From: Neodiprion pinetum | Lineage: Eukaryota > Arthropoda > Insecta > Hymenoptera > Diprionidae | Direction of reading: 5' to 3' | Assembly (NCBI RefSeq): GCF_021155775.2 | Contig: NC_060234.1 | Span: 22,748,026-22,812,025, forward strand | DNA: 64,000 nt | Shown: one piece after another, positions 45,901-56,640 of the stretch | Layout: every line of letters starts with the position of its first letter | Numbering within the stretch: the first letter of the stretch is position 1 | Translations under genes and position numbers: made by a program | Notes under the pieces: model-generated | The model's database searches: none | Told to the model about the DNA's origin: nothing | Seen by the model: only the letters and a program-made list of their open reading frames with translations

Positions 45901-48900
45901 GTGAATGTCGCGGCTCAGTATACTGGTGATGTTTCAACTAATATATCTATGATCTACATACCTACTGTGGATACATAAGTACCTTCATATTACGCTGAGT
46001 GCTGTGATATCGCGTACATAAACTTTTTATTATTATTATATAACGAATTACAAAATGAAAAAAGAAAAAAAAAAAAAGAAAACAAACAAGTACGCATATT
46101 ATAATGTTACGAATTATCTCCTTTATACAAAGACTGAATCTCTCGCCAATTTATATACATTACAAGTTTAGCAGCCGCAAGTACGCGTTACATACTGTAC
46201 ACTATAAATACCTATTTGTATATTATAAATTACATATTATATTTTACATATATAATTGGATATACCGTCCCGACGAATGTACGGACGGACGGACAGACGG
46301 ACCGATGCAGCTGTACTATTGCTTAATTTAGTAGTTGGGCCATATTCATCTTCACAATACAATGAATTGAAAATGATAAAAATGTGAAACAGGGGCTGGA
46401 AGATATTGGCGCCGCGCCATTGCAATAAAATCTGATATTCACGAAAAACAATGGGAATCCAAGTCAGAATAATTTATTTTAAACTCTGATGCCCGATTTT
46501 GTAATAAATCTAATTCTTAATTGATTCATACATGAGAAATTAGTTTTTTCTTTTCTTTTTGGAGATTTTAGGTTTAAGTCAAGCGGTTCTAATTTTTTAC
46601 ACCGATCATTCAGACCATAGTGTTTTGCATATACGTTATAATTTAAATGGCACTACATAAACTTCCTACCTTTCTCGCTCGTGTGAGACAAGTCATTGAA
46701 ATAATAACACACCGATGAGCGCGCATCACATTTTGGCCTCCATTAAGTTAAATTAACAAATGTTTACTGATACCCTATTTTTTAATGTAAAACATTGTTA
46801 CTGTTTTGTATTGTACGACTGTTGTAATGACTTATTGTAGCGTCTACTTCTACATACATACATACATTCATTGATTACGTATCAGTCTCTTGTGCTGGAA
46901 CAGCTGCCAGTCAGCCGTTGAGCAAATTATCAGTCGCAAGGCCTGTTCAGGAAACACACTTTGTCTTTTTCCTGAAAATTCATTATTTTTTTACATTATT
47001 ATCATTTTTTCAATATTGTAATATAAATATTATGTTATGTACAAGAGTAATATTTATATGTAAATCTAGTCAAAATTGTTTTAATGTTACTTACGATTTA
47101 AGTCGATTAAAACATTAATCTCAATTCTTTAGAAAACACATATCCGTTTACCCGAGTTTAATAAATCTTGTATTCTCTTTTGTCATTTTGAAAGATGAAA
47201 GTAAGTTTTCGAAGAGGCCTTTATTGTTCATTATCGTTTTAATATTTACTTTTAAAAACAAATTTTTTTTCCCTTGAGCAACTACTATTTGCTCAATACA
47301 ATCAAACTGTTGCGGTGATATTATAAATATAAAAAAAGGTATTATATTGTGTAAATGAGCGAACTTGACAGGCATGTATAAGTTTTTATATTTGATACTA
47401 ATTTATGATAAACTTGAACGCAAGGGAAAAAGAAAACAAAAAGGAGTTGAGAAATTATTCCTTCGTTTAGTAGCCGAATGTCTATTCCAACGACAACCAT
47501 AGTTTTTACTTGAACGAGAGATGGGAGAGAAAGAAACAAAGAGTAAAAGAATGAGAAACAAGGAAGGGAGAGAGAGCGAGAGAATTATTGTGAAAAATGC
47601 ATATTTATTTTTTGACCATGACACGATTCAAGAATAAAGTAATACTTATAGTAGTGTGTATGATAATATGAATATATTGCTACAACCCTTGCTGAAAAGA
47701 ATAACGTCTATCAATAATAACAATGTAAAAAAAGAGATGATAATTGCCTTTGATGGTTGACGATGATTACAGTGCTCATTATATATAATTATTATTTTCG
47801 AGATTAGGTAGAAGAATATCTGTTAAATCATTAAGACCGCAGGAAGCAAGTTGACAGTCAAACAACAAACAGAAGCAACATAAAATAACTACTCTACATT
47901 CAAATTCTCTTCTGTAGGTTTCACTAAAGTGCATTTCTTGTATGTTATACAGTATTATGATAGAAAATAATAAATAAATAAATAAAAAAAAACAAAAATA
48001 TTGCAATTATACAAATGTGTTTGTCGTTTACTATATTTATTCTATTCCTTTATTTCGAATTTAAACTCACGCGTGATCAGATTACGAATTCCGTGTTCGG
48101 AGAAGAGTGAAAAATGAAAATTCTGTGGAATTGTTAATGAATTATGAACCATTTCAGAGGCCTACATGCAAAAAACTGCAATAATTTCTTATATCAACAA
48201 TATCGCTAACTAAACCTTTTTTTATTACACTTCCAGTAAATAATTGGATAAACGGTTCTGATTTTGTGGCTAAATATCTGTAGTTACAACGCTACCTTGT
48301 AGTAACAACACCAAAGATGTGGTTGAACTTAGAGACGTTAATGTAACGGAAAAAATTATAAAAACTATCACAGTGCAACTTGACAATTAATTTCAAGAAA
48401 GTCAATTCGAAAAATATCTTCATATTTTGCTGTCTTGTAGTTACTGAATTTCAATCAAATCTAAATTGGCCAGTAACTACTTTTCTAAAAAAAAATACGC
48501 CATTGCTTCGTCGTAAACAAAAATCAATTCTACCTGTGAGGCGTTCTCCGCCAACTCGGCCAATTTTTTTTTATCGGCTTTGTTCCATAATTGGTTACAT
48601 AGCGGCGCTATGTAAAAATACTCTGAATTTTAGAGATTTTTTTAATTCACTCGATTAGGAAATGTTTTGTTTTAAACCCATATATCAAGAAAACATGAAG
48701 TCGGGCAAAATACATGTTAACAATAAAGTTATTTTTTCCATGATCTATTTAATGCATTGTCCGTTATAGTTTTGATGGCATCGAAGAGGCTAATTTCAGC
48801 GTAAAAGAATGGAATTTTGTTTTTCTTTCAATGCGACACCTTTGAGTTCACCACAAATATTACAGGCTATTTGGCAGTGTATTGGGAACGTATAAAAAAT

Positions 48901-49590
48901 TGGCATCGTGGAACTCAAAATTCTTGCCAGGTAGAAGAAATATTTTACTGAGAAAGGTGAATCAAGGTACACTTGATATATATTAATTATATGATTGATA
49001 GCATCAAACATATAACATTGCATTGAATAGTTGATTTTTTCAAAGATATGTAGAAGGATGAATTTATGTTATGAGTTTTTCCCAAAATTTGAAGCTAAAG
49101 AATGCCCGACGCTGTTACGTTGTATTACGTAGTTGTGTAAAAAATGTCCATGCAGCGGGTTGCAAGCCGGTGTGTTTACCGGTCTAAAGATAGTGAGTGG
49201 GGTGAGGTTGCGATCGAGCCTCTGTGCTGCTGGGCGTCCTAAGAAAATGAGACTCGCGTAAATACTACGCAAAGGACGCCGCTTTACGATGTGTTTATCT
49301 CGTTCATTTTCCATTACGAAAAGTCCCAAAATGCTATCGGTCTTTATATATCTTCAGTCAACGCCGGAAGTGGTCGCAGAATTCAAACTTCGGCTGACGT
49401 CGCATGCTACGGCAATCCTTTAAACGTTAGATCGTGTTGCGCGTATCTTGCGTGGTGTTTACACCCGGCCGTTGAGACCATAGAGATATGCAAAATAGAG
49501 CGTAAGCAACGGCGTGAGCGTCCCGTGAACGGATTTGAATCGGTTTTCTAAAGGACAGAAGATAATAATTCTCCCACCCTCTCTCTCGCT
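42924..49590. other. Helicase B 3' UTR followed by AT-rich gene desert
   Basis: The 3' UTR probably ends after AATAAA at 43359-43364. The rest is AT-rich with simple repeats: (TAA)n at 43445-43467, GGAC-type units at 46281-46302 and CATA units near 46852-46870. It also has many short homopolymers. No coding ORF or recognisable RNA gene was found over about 6 kb. Confidence 0.5.
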
Positions 49591-50170
49591 CTTTCCATGG
49601 AGTGGGGGTTCCTGCACGCGCCGCCTAGTTGCCCCCCCCCCCCCCGCCCGCCCCCCGCCGGTAACTCACGGCGGGAGCGCCGAGCGGAATCAGTCGTTTC
49701 CGAGCAATCGAAGCGAGATTATGCGTTCTCGATGGAAGTTCAACATTCCGATCGCGTGGGTCAGGTTGGGTCAGTGTGTAACCTGACAAAAAACCGAGTT
49801 ACTGAAGTAAAAACATCCTGCGAACGTTGAAGGTTAATTTCTTGTTCCGAGTTTTCATTGTTTTGTGTAACTTCAGATTTCAGTAATGTTTGTTTTGTCT
49901 CTGTGCGTCGTGTGTCAATTTTACTATTTTTTTGGCTTATTTTCGGCAAATGCGCTGTTGTATTGTTAGCAAGATTATTCAGCCGGTTCAAGCAGACGGC
50001 TGCAGCACAAAAAGTGAGTGTAGAATCCGAGTGTTATTGCGGTGCGGACTTTTGGACTGTAAGAGACTAGTGAAGATGTGAATGATGTGAAAAGTGCGTC
50101 GCTTCACCGATAAACCTGAGATGCTGCAACTACTACATGTGAAAGTGTGGAACAGCCCAGAATCGAGGTA
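49591..50170 (+). promoter_or_regulatory. GC-rich, possible promoter and untranslated first exon upstream of helicase C
   Basis: The block opens with a C14 tract (49632-49645) in a C-rich segment, then CpG-containing DNA. Good donor contexts are at 50013 (AAAAA|GTGAGT) and 50169 (AATCGAG|GTAACA). No ORF joins in frame to anything nearby. It could be a distal first exon of helicase C or a noncoding RNA promoter. Confidence 0.3.
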
Positions 50171-51434
50171 ACAATACTTATTTTAATTATTGATTGATAA
50201 TTCAAGGTGGTACATTTGAGGCCGAACTTTTGTTCTTGCATAACATGGAGTGCATAAATATGAAAATAGACAACAGTAATAATTCATTTGAAAACCGAAA
50301 AGCCAATTTGCTAAATTAATTCAAGTGTCTTGTCTTGTTTTTTACAGATTTAAGTAGCGACTTCCTAGTAACTTTTCCATTTCTCGGCAACGTTGGTGAG
50401 TTTGCACGTGTTAGGTTACGGGTATTTCCCTGGGATTCCTCTGTCACGTGGCGTGGCGGTAACAATTGTTACACAAATCTTCGATTTCTTAGCTGCATGG
50501 ATAGGCTCATTCACGATCGCAACGTGCTTGACTTTCAGTCGAATCATTGTTTATTCGCAATTTAATTTACCGTAGCTTACTTACAGTTAGACATTTTACA
50601 CGTTGCTAAAAGTGGAATGAGCATCGCGACAGGTAACCATCGCTTACTCGGCACTCGCGAGATCGAATTGTACTTCGTAACTGATGTAATAATCTACGTT
50701 TGAATTTACCGATGATGCCGTTTAAGTGGTGGGTTCACCTGAGGTTCTAAAAGTATTCAAATATCAACATTATTGTTAAATTGATAAAATTCCCAAGTCT
50801 GGCATAACGTAACGTAAATTTTCAATCTTTTAACATCCAACAAGTATTGATCAACTGCAGGCTTAGCTCGCTTAGAAAAATGCTAATTGGCATTCAAGAT
50901 GTTTTAATCACTTTTACAAAAGCTTAATGTACCGACAGTCTGCCAAAATTTACTAAAATAACAAATGCAATATTAGAGTTGGCGAGATACAACCGCGATA
51001 CTGTATTCTGAGAAGGCAGACTACGATACAAAAACATTTTGCTCCCAGCAGGTAACCAATGAAAATGTAAGTCAGTGACCACGGCGCAAATGATGAAGAA
51101 TGATGTCTGTTGGAAATTAATCTCTGTGATCGTCTGAATGGGCAAAACGCATCTCTGGACCATCTATCGCGTTCCGTGGTACGCTAGATGGGGAGAGATG
51201 CTGAGCTCGAAGACTTCGCGTCGAAGAGGACCGCCGACCGTCGCGCCACACAATAATGCATGCCCTCCAACCTCCCTCCCAGTTTCAATTTGATTTGTAA
51301 TCTGAGAACAACAATCCGCATAGCAATGTATCTGATATCTAAAAGATGCAGATGCGAATTGGGTTTCTACAGAATTTTTGGGACAAGTCCCAGAAAATAC
51401 AAATTTTTTGACAGTATAATCTGTCGCGCCTTAT
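50171..51434. other. Intergenic, no gene seen
   Basis: AT-leaning DNA with no coding signal. Some GC-richer text lies near 51160-51260, without ORF support. Confidence 0.4.
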
Positions 51435-51565
51435 TGCGCGTAGATTAATCACGAGAATTGAACGCAGCTTCATGCGCGTAAATTAGTAACGAGAATTGGA
51501 CGCAGCTTCGTGCGCGTAAATCAGTAATAGAAATTGGACACGTTTTTTTGCGCGTTGATTTTGGA
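51435..51565. repeat. 38-bp tandem repeat, about 3.4 copies
   Basis: TGCGCGTA starts at 51435, 51473 and 51511, with a degenerate copy at 51549, exactly 38 nt apart. Units share TTAGTAACGAGAATTGGACG-like text, with divergence rising toward the 3' end. Confidence 0.85.
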
Positions 51566-52082
51566 AACAGTATATAAAAAAGTTGCGTACTCTCGATGTA
51601 CTGATTTTTCAGCTCTTCGGTCAATTTTTTGACGAATAATAAAATTTTCAAGTTCTTCGACGCCTTTTGCGCGTGGACTCGATACCTTTCAGTTATGAGA
51701 GAAACCGCGGCATTTGAAAACCGGCACTCAACGCGCAGGAACAAAAATCTCGGTAGCGTATAGTGATAGTGGAGAATCGTGGCGTAAGTATTTATGAAAT
51801 ATATCTGAAATATACAGAAACACTCGTTTAACTGATTGTATTATTTTCTGATTCAGGAAAACCGATTTCTTAACAAATACACTGACACCTATAAAATGTT
51901 TCAAAAAAGATATTCACTTTAATAACTCAAAGCAGAAAAGGATGTTGATTCAAAAAATTTAGATTGTTTTTATTCATCAATACAATTAATAAACGAAGCA
52001 ATGAATACTAAAGCGAATATCATGTTGGTCTCGACCTATTTTTTGTCAGTGTATGAACTTATGTGATTGTGCGAACCATACC

Positions 52083-52383
52083 TTCGTCTGTTTCAGCTAA
52101 TAAAGCTTTTGTCTGTTTCAGCTAATGAAATCTTTGTCTATTTCAGTTAATAAAACCTTTGTCTGTTTCAGCTGATAAAACCTTTGTCTGTTTCAGAGCT
52201 AATTAAAGTTTTTGTCTGTTTCAGCTAATAAAACTTTTAGTTTGTTTCAGTTAGTCAAATCTCTTGTCTGTTTCAGCTAATTAAATCTTTTGTCTGTTTC
52301 AGCTAATAAAATTTTTTGACTTTTTCAGCTAATCAAACTTTTTGACTCTCTCAGCTAATCAAACTTTGACCCTTTCAGCTAAT
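52083..52383 (+). repeat. Minisatellite of about 25 bp, 12 units, each with TGTCTGTTTCAG-type sequence
   Basis: Twelve tandem units follow the pattern TTTTGTCTGTTTCAG then CTAATAAAA. Unit length varies from about 22 to 27 nt and the last three units have diverged (GACTTTTTCAG, GACTCTCTCAG, GACCCTTTCAG). Each TTTGTCTGTTTCAG matches a polypyrimidine tract plus AG acceptor, and CTAAT just after it resembles a branch point for the next unit. Confidence 0.9.
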
Positions 52384-53018
52384 TACTCCGTCCCTTTTTT
52401 TGTCTATTATATTTTTCACTTATGTAAGCTAAGTATATTTTTGTTTGTATCGACATACGTCACTAACTATATTCACTTCTCTTCCAGGTAACTGAATTTT
52501 ATTGACTATACGCAAAAATTAATGTTTCAGTTTTTAGGCTCAGGTCTGGTTTAGGTCTGATTCAGGGTTAGTCATATTGTTTTCATCGATACATAGATTT
52601 AGCGATGTAGTTCAGAATTATCATGATCACAAAGTGTAGTAAAATTTATTCAGCTGTAGTTCTTTTAAAAAATTGTTTTACATTTTTTTTATTGCGATCG
52701 TTTTAGTGTCAGAGATTTCTTTATCGAGTCGCTCATAGGTCATTTTCGGTTTGTATTTCACTGTAGAATTGTACAGCTCTGTCGTAATTTGATCGTTATA
52801 CTTATTCTACTCTGATTTGTTTCCATTGCTTCAAAGATATCTGCATCGTCATCCGATAAGTGAATGCCAACGTCTTACAGCGATTCGTGTTTTCGATCTT
52901 GGTTTAGTTGTTGATTATTTTGCGTATTCACCAGGTTTTCCATGTTTCTGATTATCTCGTACCTTAGAATAAAAACCTGTGCGCGAACATCCGAAGTCAA
53001 CCGCATATAAGATACAAA

Positions 53019-53100
53019 CAATCACCCTTCATCCATAATTAAGATAACCATCTTTCATCCATCATTAAAACAGTCGTCTTTCATCGATAATAAATAGTCA
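53019..53100. repeat. Short imperfect tandem repeat (CTTTCATCCAT type), about 3 copies
   Basis: Three successive copies of CCTTCATCCATAATTAA-like text spaced about 28 nt apart, close to the larger minisatellite. Confidence 0.55.
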
Positions 53101-53110
53101 GCGGGTTATA

Positions 53111-54590
53111 TGAACTGAAAAATTTCAAACAAACTGCTAATATACCCGAGTACAAATCAATTGGGCAAAACAATTTGCCATAATTAACATTTGGAAAAAA
53201 CTCATTTGCAATGTTTCGAAGAACGTAAGATCGATCTTGCAACTATTCTCCGTGGAGTAGGCCTACTGGGGATACCACGTAAAAAAAAACGCGCCGAACG
53301 CTCTACCGCTTGCGGTGGTGTGGAAACGAGCATAAGTGAACTTGTTTTCACTGGTCAAATACTAACATATTGTAGTTTTTTAAATGACAATTTTGTTCTT
53401 GCGTAAATTGAAGTCATTGTCAATAAAATTCATGCTTCGATAATGAGTAACGCACGTGGAATCGTAATACCTTCGGATTTCTCTAGTTTAGTCAGAGTGA
53501 ATTCCACGTAAATACATTTTTCTTGGATTTTTACTAAGCTATCACATACATTTCTAACAAGTTCCTTGTAATTTGAACATATATCATGTAACTCATTAAC
53601 GTTCTACTAATGTCTCCTATTCACTTCGAAAAATACTTCTTTTATGCAATTCTGCAAAATTCGTTAACTCCGTTTGCGGGTATCTGCAGAAATACTTCAA
53701 TAGATCAGAATCTTGTCTCAGAAAAGACCAATGGATTGTTGGAAACTTCTTGAAACTTCTGAAAGGTCTTACAATCTTTCATCTGTGTTTTTTTGACAGA
53801 TATATCGTAGATAATTGATGAGAATTTGATTATTAAGAACCCGAAAAATCCATCTTCAGATAATATCAGTCGTTAGTTTCTGATATCCTATAAACAGTAT
53901 TATCACACAATTGTATCTTCTGGGTAATATTATTATTAGGGGTTACCGGAAAAGTGCTAAAATTACGCATAAAATGGTATCGACTTTGTCGGAAATACGT
54001 ATTTACAAATTCGTAAATTCCTTCAGTCAACACGGGCACTGCCATAAATGTATAATCAAGTGGACAATTATCTGGGCCGCTTGATAATAAACTTTTGAAC
54101 AATCTTGGATTTGGGGGGGGGTCAGCGGACAGAGACGCAATCCAACCAGATAATATGAGTAGAAGTTGAAAAAAGGAACCTTGATCATCTTTAAATTTAT
54201 TTTAATTACATTTGTGATAATGATTGCCTGAGATCTATCGGGGTTTGTTACAGCATGGACTCAAACATTAGTAACAATCGAGTCTTAGCTAATTTCCAAA
54301 AAATATTTACATGTATTTTTTTGTGTAGAAAGGTCTTAGTTTTCCACTGAAAATAAACTGTATTTTCAAAGACCACGGAAATCTAACGTCAGTTAAGAAA
54401 CTATTTTTACATGTCAGCTGCATTTTCTGTCGGAATGAAGATGAGCATTGACTGAAGATACATATCTCTCTATCTAATAAAAAAGTTTCAAACAAATGAA
54501 CGTAGAAAAAGATTATAATAACAATAGTATACGCATGAAGTTGGCGGTGGGGTGAGATCCCGAAAACAAAACAAAAAGCATCTAGCAAAC
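53111..54590. other. Intergenic, no gene seen
   Basis: AT-rich DNA. The 71-codon ORF at 53191-53406 has no recognisable domain. A G9 run lies near 54113-54121. The 5' boundary of the Helitron-like element probably lies near the end of this stretch. Confidence 0.4.
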
Positions 54591-54669
54591 CCTTTGACAG
54601 CTGTCATCGGCTGTTTATGACAGTCTTTGACAAATATCTTTATAGGTATCTGTTTCTGACGCGCAAAAA

Positions 54670-55098
54670 ATGAACATGCAAACGAAAATTATCACGATGA
54701 TTCCCGACAGGAATTGTCTTTTTCGCGCGTTGGCGTATTGTGTATACGGCACTCAAGATCGACACGCAGAGGTGAGACTGAGTATCGTTTCAAATATAGT
54801 GGATAATTGGTCTACATTTGCGGGTTTTATTACAGGTAATGAGTCAAACGGTGCTGTGATTAGGTGACCTGGTGATTACAAATCACATGTGAATAAAAAT
54901 GCAATATATGCAGCTGCGGATATTTTTAAGATATGTTTAATCGTGTATCGCGAAGAACAAATTCATCCACACCGGATCGGATCACAAAATGGAACACAAT
55001 TCTCGCTACTCTTCACCGGCGACGGAGACAGTGCACACTTTGATGTCTTGCAGAACCAAAATAAAATTCAGATAGTGAGTAATAAGTATGAAAAGTAA
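54670..55098 (+). pseudogene. OTU-family cysteine protease ORF with an in-frame stop
   Basis: From ATG 54670 the reading gives MIPDRNCLFRALAYCVYGTQ, the OTU signature D-x-N-C-L-F with the catalytic Cys. It ends at TGA 54865-54867. The same frame then resumes without a shift (PGDYKSHVNKNAIYAAADIF) and reaches GDGDSAHFDVLQ, which carries the expected catalytic His, before TAA at 55096. All triad-type residues remain, but one stop splits the domain in half. OTU domains cleave ubiquitin chains in cellular proteins; in transposons the role is not settled. GTGAGT at 55073 could be a donor, so a spliced form cannot be excluded. Confidence 0.7.
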
Positions 55099-55161
55099 CA
55101 ATCAAATAATAGTAAATCTAAATATATCACCAAACAGTCAAAAGGACAGCCAGGATTTACG

Positions 55162-55644
55162 ATGACAATGGAGAAAGGAGGAGTTTCAAGCAGCAGACAA
55201 GGCGATGAAGATGGTGGATGGTCGGAAGTATCACAAAAGAAAGAGGAAAATAAAATTGTAAGTGCGAAGAACCAAATAAGCCATAGAATAATATCCACCA
55301 AATATTCGTATAACCAGGAAAGAGGACGACCAGGATCGATGTTGACCACAAGAGAAAGAGGTGTTTTACGGAGTGAACAGCAACATAAATATAGAGAAAA
55401 AAAATATATAAAGAAGGTGATTTTGGAGAATAACGGGCAGAGCGGTAGCAAAAATAATTCAGCAAGTCAAGGAGATAGACAGATATCAATAGAGAAGGAA
55501 CACCAATTTTCAACCAACGAATGGAAGCTTAGATTGATGAAAAAAAGAAAAGTAAGCACAGAAGGAATTGAAGTGGACAGCAAGTGCAGGACCTGTCATC
55601 AAATCAACATGAAGGAATTCGCCTGTCTACTAGACAATGCGTAA
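55162..55644 (+). pseudogene. Lys/Arg/Ser-rich ORF downstream of OTU, part of the same element
   Basis: A 160-codon ORF of hydrophilic low-complexity text that ends KCRTCHQINMKEFACLLDN with a C-x-x-C pair. It contains a degenerate direct repeat: IVSAKNQ...RGRPGS here resembles IVSNKYEK...KGQPGF just upstream (55071-55160). It is probably the remainder of the Helitron-associated protein after the OTU domain. No known domain was recognised. Confidence 0.35.
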
Positions 55645-55735
55645 GGAAATAGTGAGGCGCGCAGCGCCGAGTGCCCGAGGCGCGTAGCGCCGAGATGGGG
55701 TTGGCGCGCGAAGCGCGCAGGGGCGAAGCCCCTAG

Positions 55736-56640
55736 TTATTATTATCTTCAGTTAACGATACGAGTCAAGTAATAAAAATATGTACAGCAATTACATAAGG
55801 AACATATTACATAGGAACTAGTATGTATCTCCATCCTTTGATTAAACTTCTCTGACTATGTCTCCCATCCTTTGAATCAAGAAAAGGTTTCTAACTCTGT
55901 TAACAGTAAACCTGGTGCATGTTTATTGTGCATCAATGTAGGTAACATTATTTTTTTCGATCCGATGGAGTTAGATTGACATTGCTGAATTTGTCCAAAT
56001 GAATTTGCGTAGTTGAAAAGTATGCGGCGTCCAGACAGGGTTATATGAGAATTTTAGTCTGTTTCCGTTCGACATTCCATAGGCATAATAATATTCGACT
56101 CTGCATTATCTGGGCACACGCAGCGTGCGATGGTAACATCAGTTCTTGTCTTTACGTACCGACCGCTTGCTGGATTAAGTTACGCGTGCAACATAGGACG
56201 CAGAGGGCACTGCTTGACGATGAATTTATCCTTAGACCATACAAAAAGAATTTATCCCATCCATTTTAGACTACGAAAAGTCCGATCAGTCATCATATAT
56301 CTTCAGTCAGCGTTTCTTGTATTTTCCGAGAATTTAAAAATTCTTTGATCTTGGCGATTCTCAAAATCTATTCATTCGAAGAGATCGTGTATCCTTATAA
56401 TCTTTATTCCTACATGGGTACACAGATCTAAGGTTAGATGATTTAAATACAGATCAGTGAACCCGTCTCAACGGCATGTAAATTATAATAGTTTGGAATA
56501 GGCTATTTCTATGCTGTACACCCTGATACCGGATACTTACTCCAAGCAGCTCCAAGTACATAAGCTCTGTGCCTTGTACAGGCTGCATACTTTCAGAGCC
56601 GCTTTCAGTACTCTATCCTTTTACTTCTATGTCCTATCCT
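55736..56640. other. Intergenic, contains a block similar to 49290-49370
   Basis: AT-rich, no gene. The stretch at about 56219-56313 shares TACGAAAAGTCC and ATATATCTTCAGTCA, in the same order and spacing range, with 49290-49370. Confidence 0.4.

Larger units (their letters stand above)
54591..55735 (+). mobile_element. Helitron-like element remnant with OTU gene
   Basis: The 3' end fits a Helitron: a GC hairpin GCGCGCGAAGCGCGC (55704-55718), 13 nt, then CTAG (55732-55735), followed by T in an AT-rich target. Related GC palindromes (GGCGCGCAGCGCC, GGCGCGTAGCGCC) precede it. Upstream lies an OTU-protease ORF, a domain carried by some animal Helitrons. No Rep or helicase domain is present, so the element is non-autonomous. 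The 5' end (usually TC after A) is not fixed; one candidate is near 54580. Confidence 0.55.

Noticed and set aside
53191..53406. 71-codon ORF with basic run
   Set aside because: No homologous motif, isolated and short.
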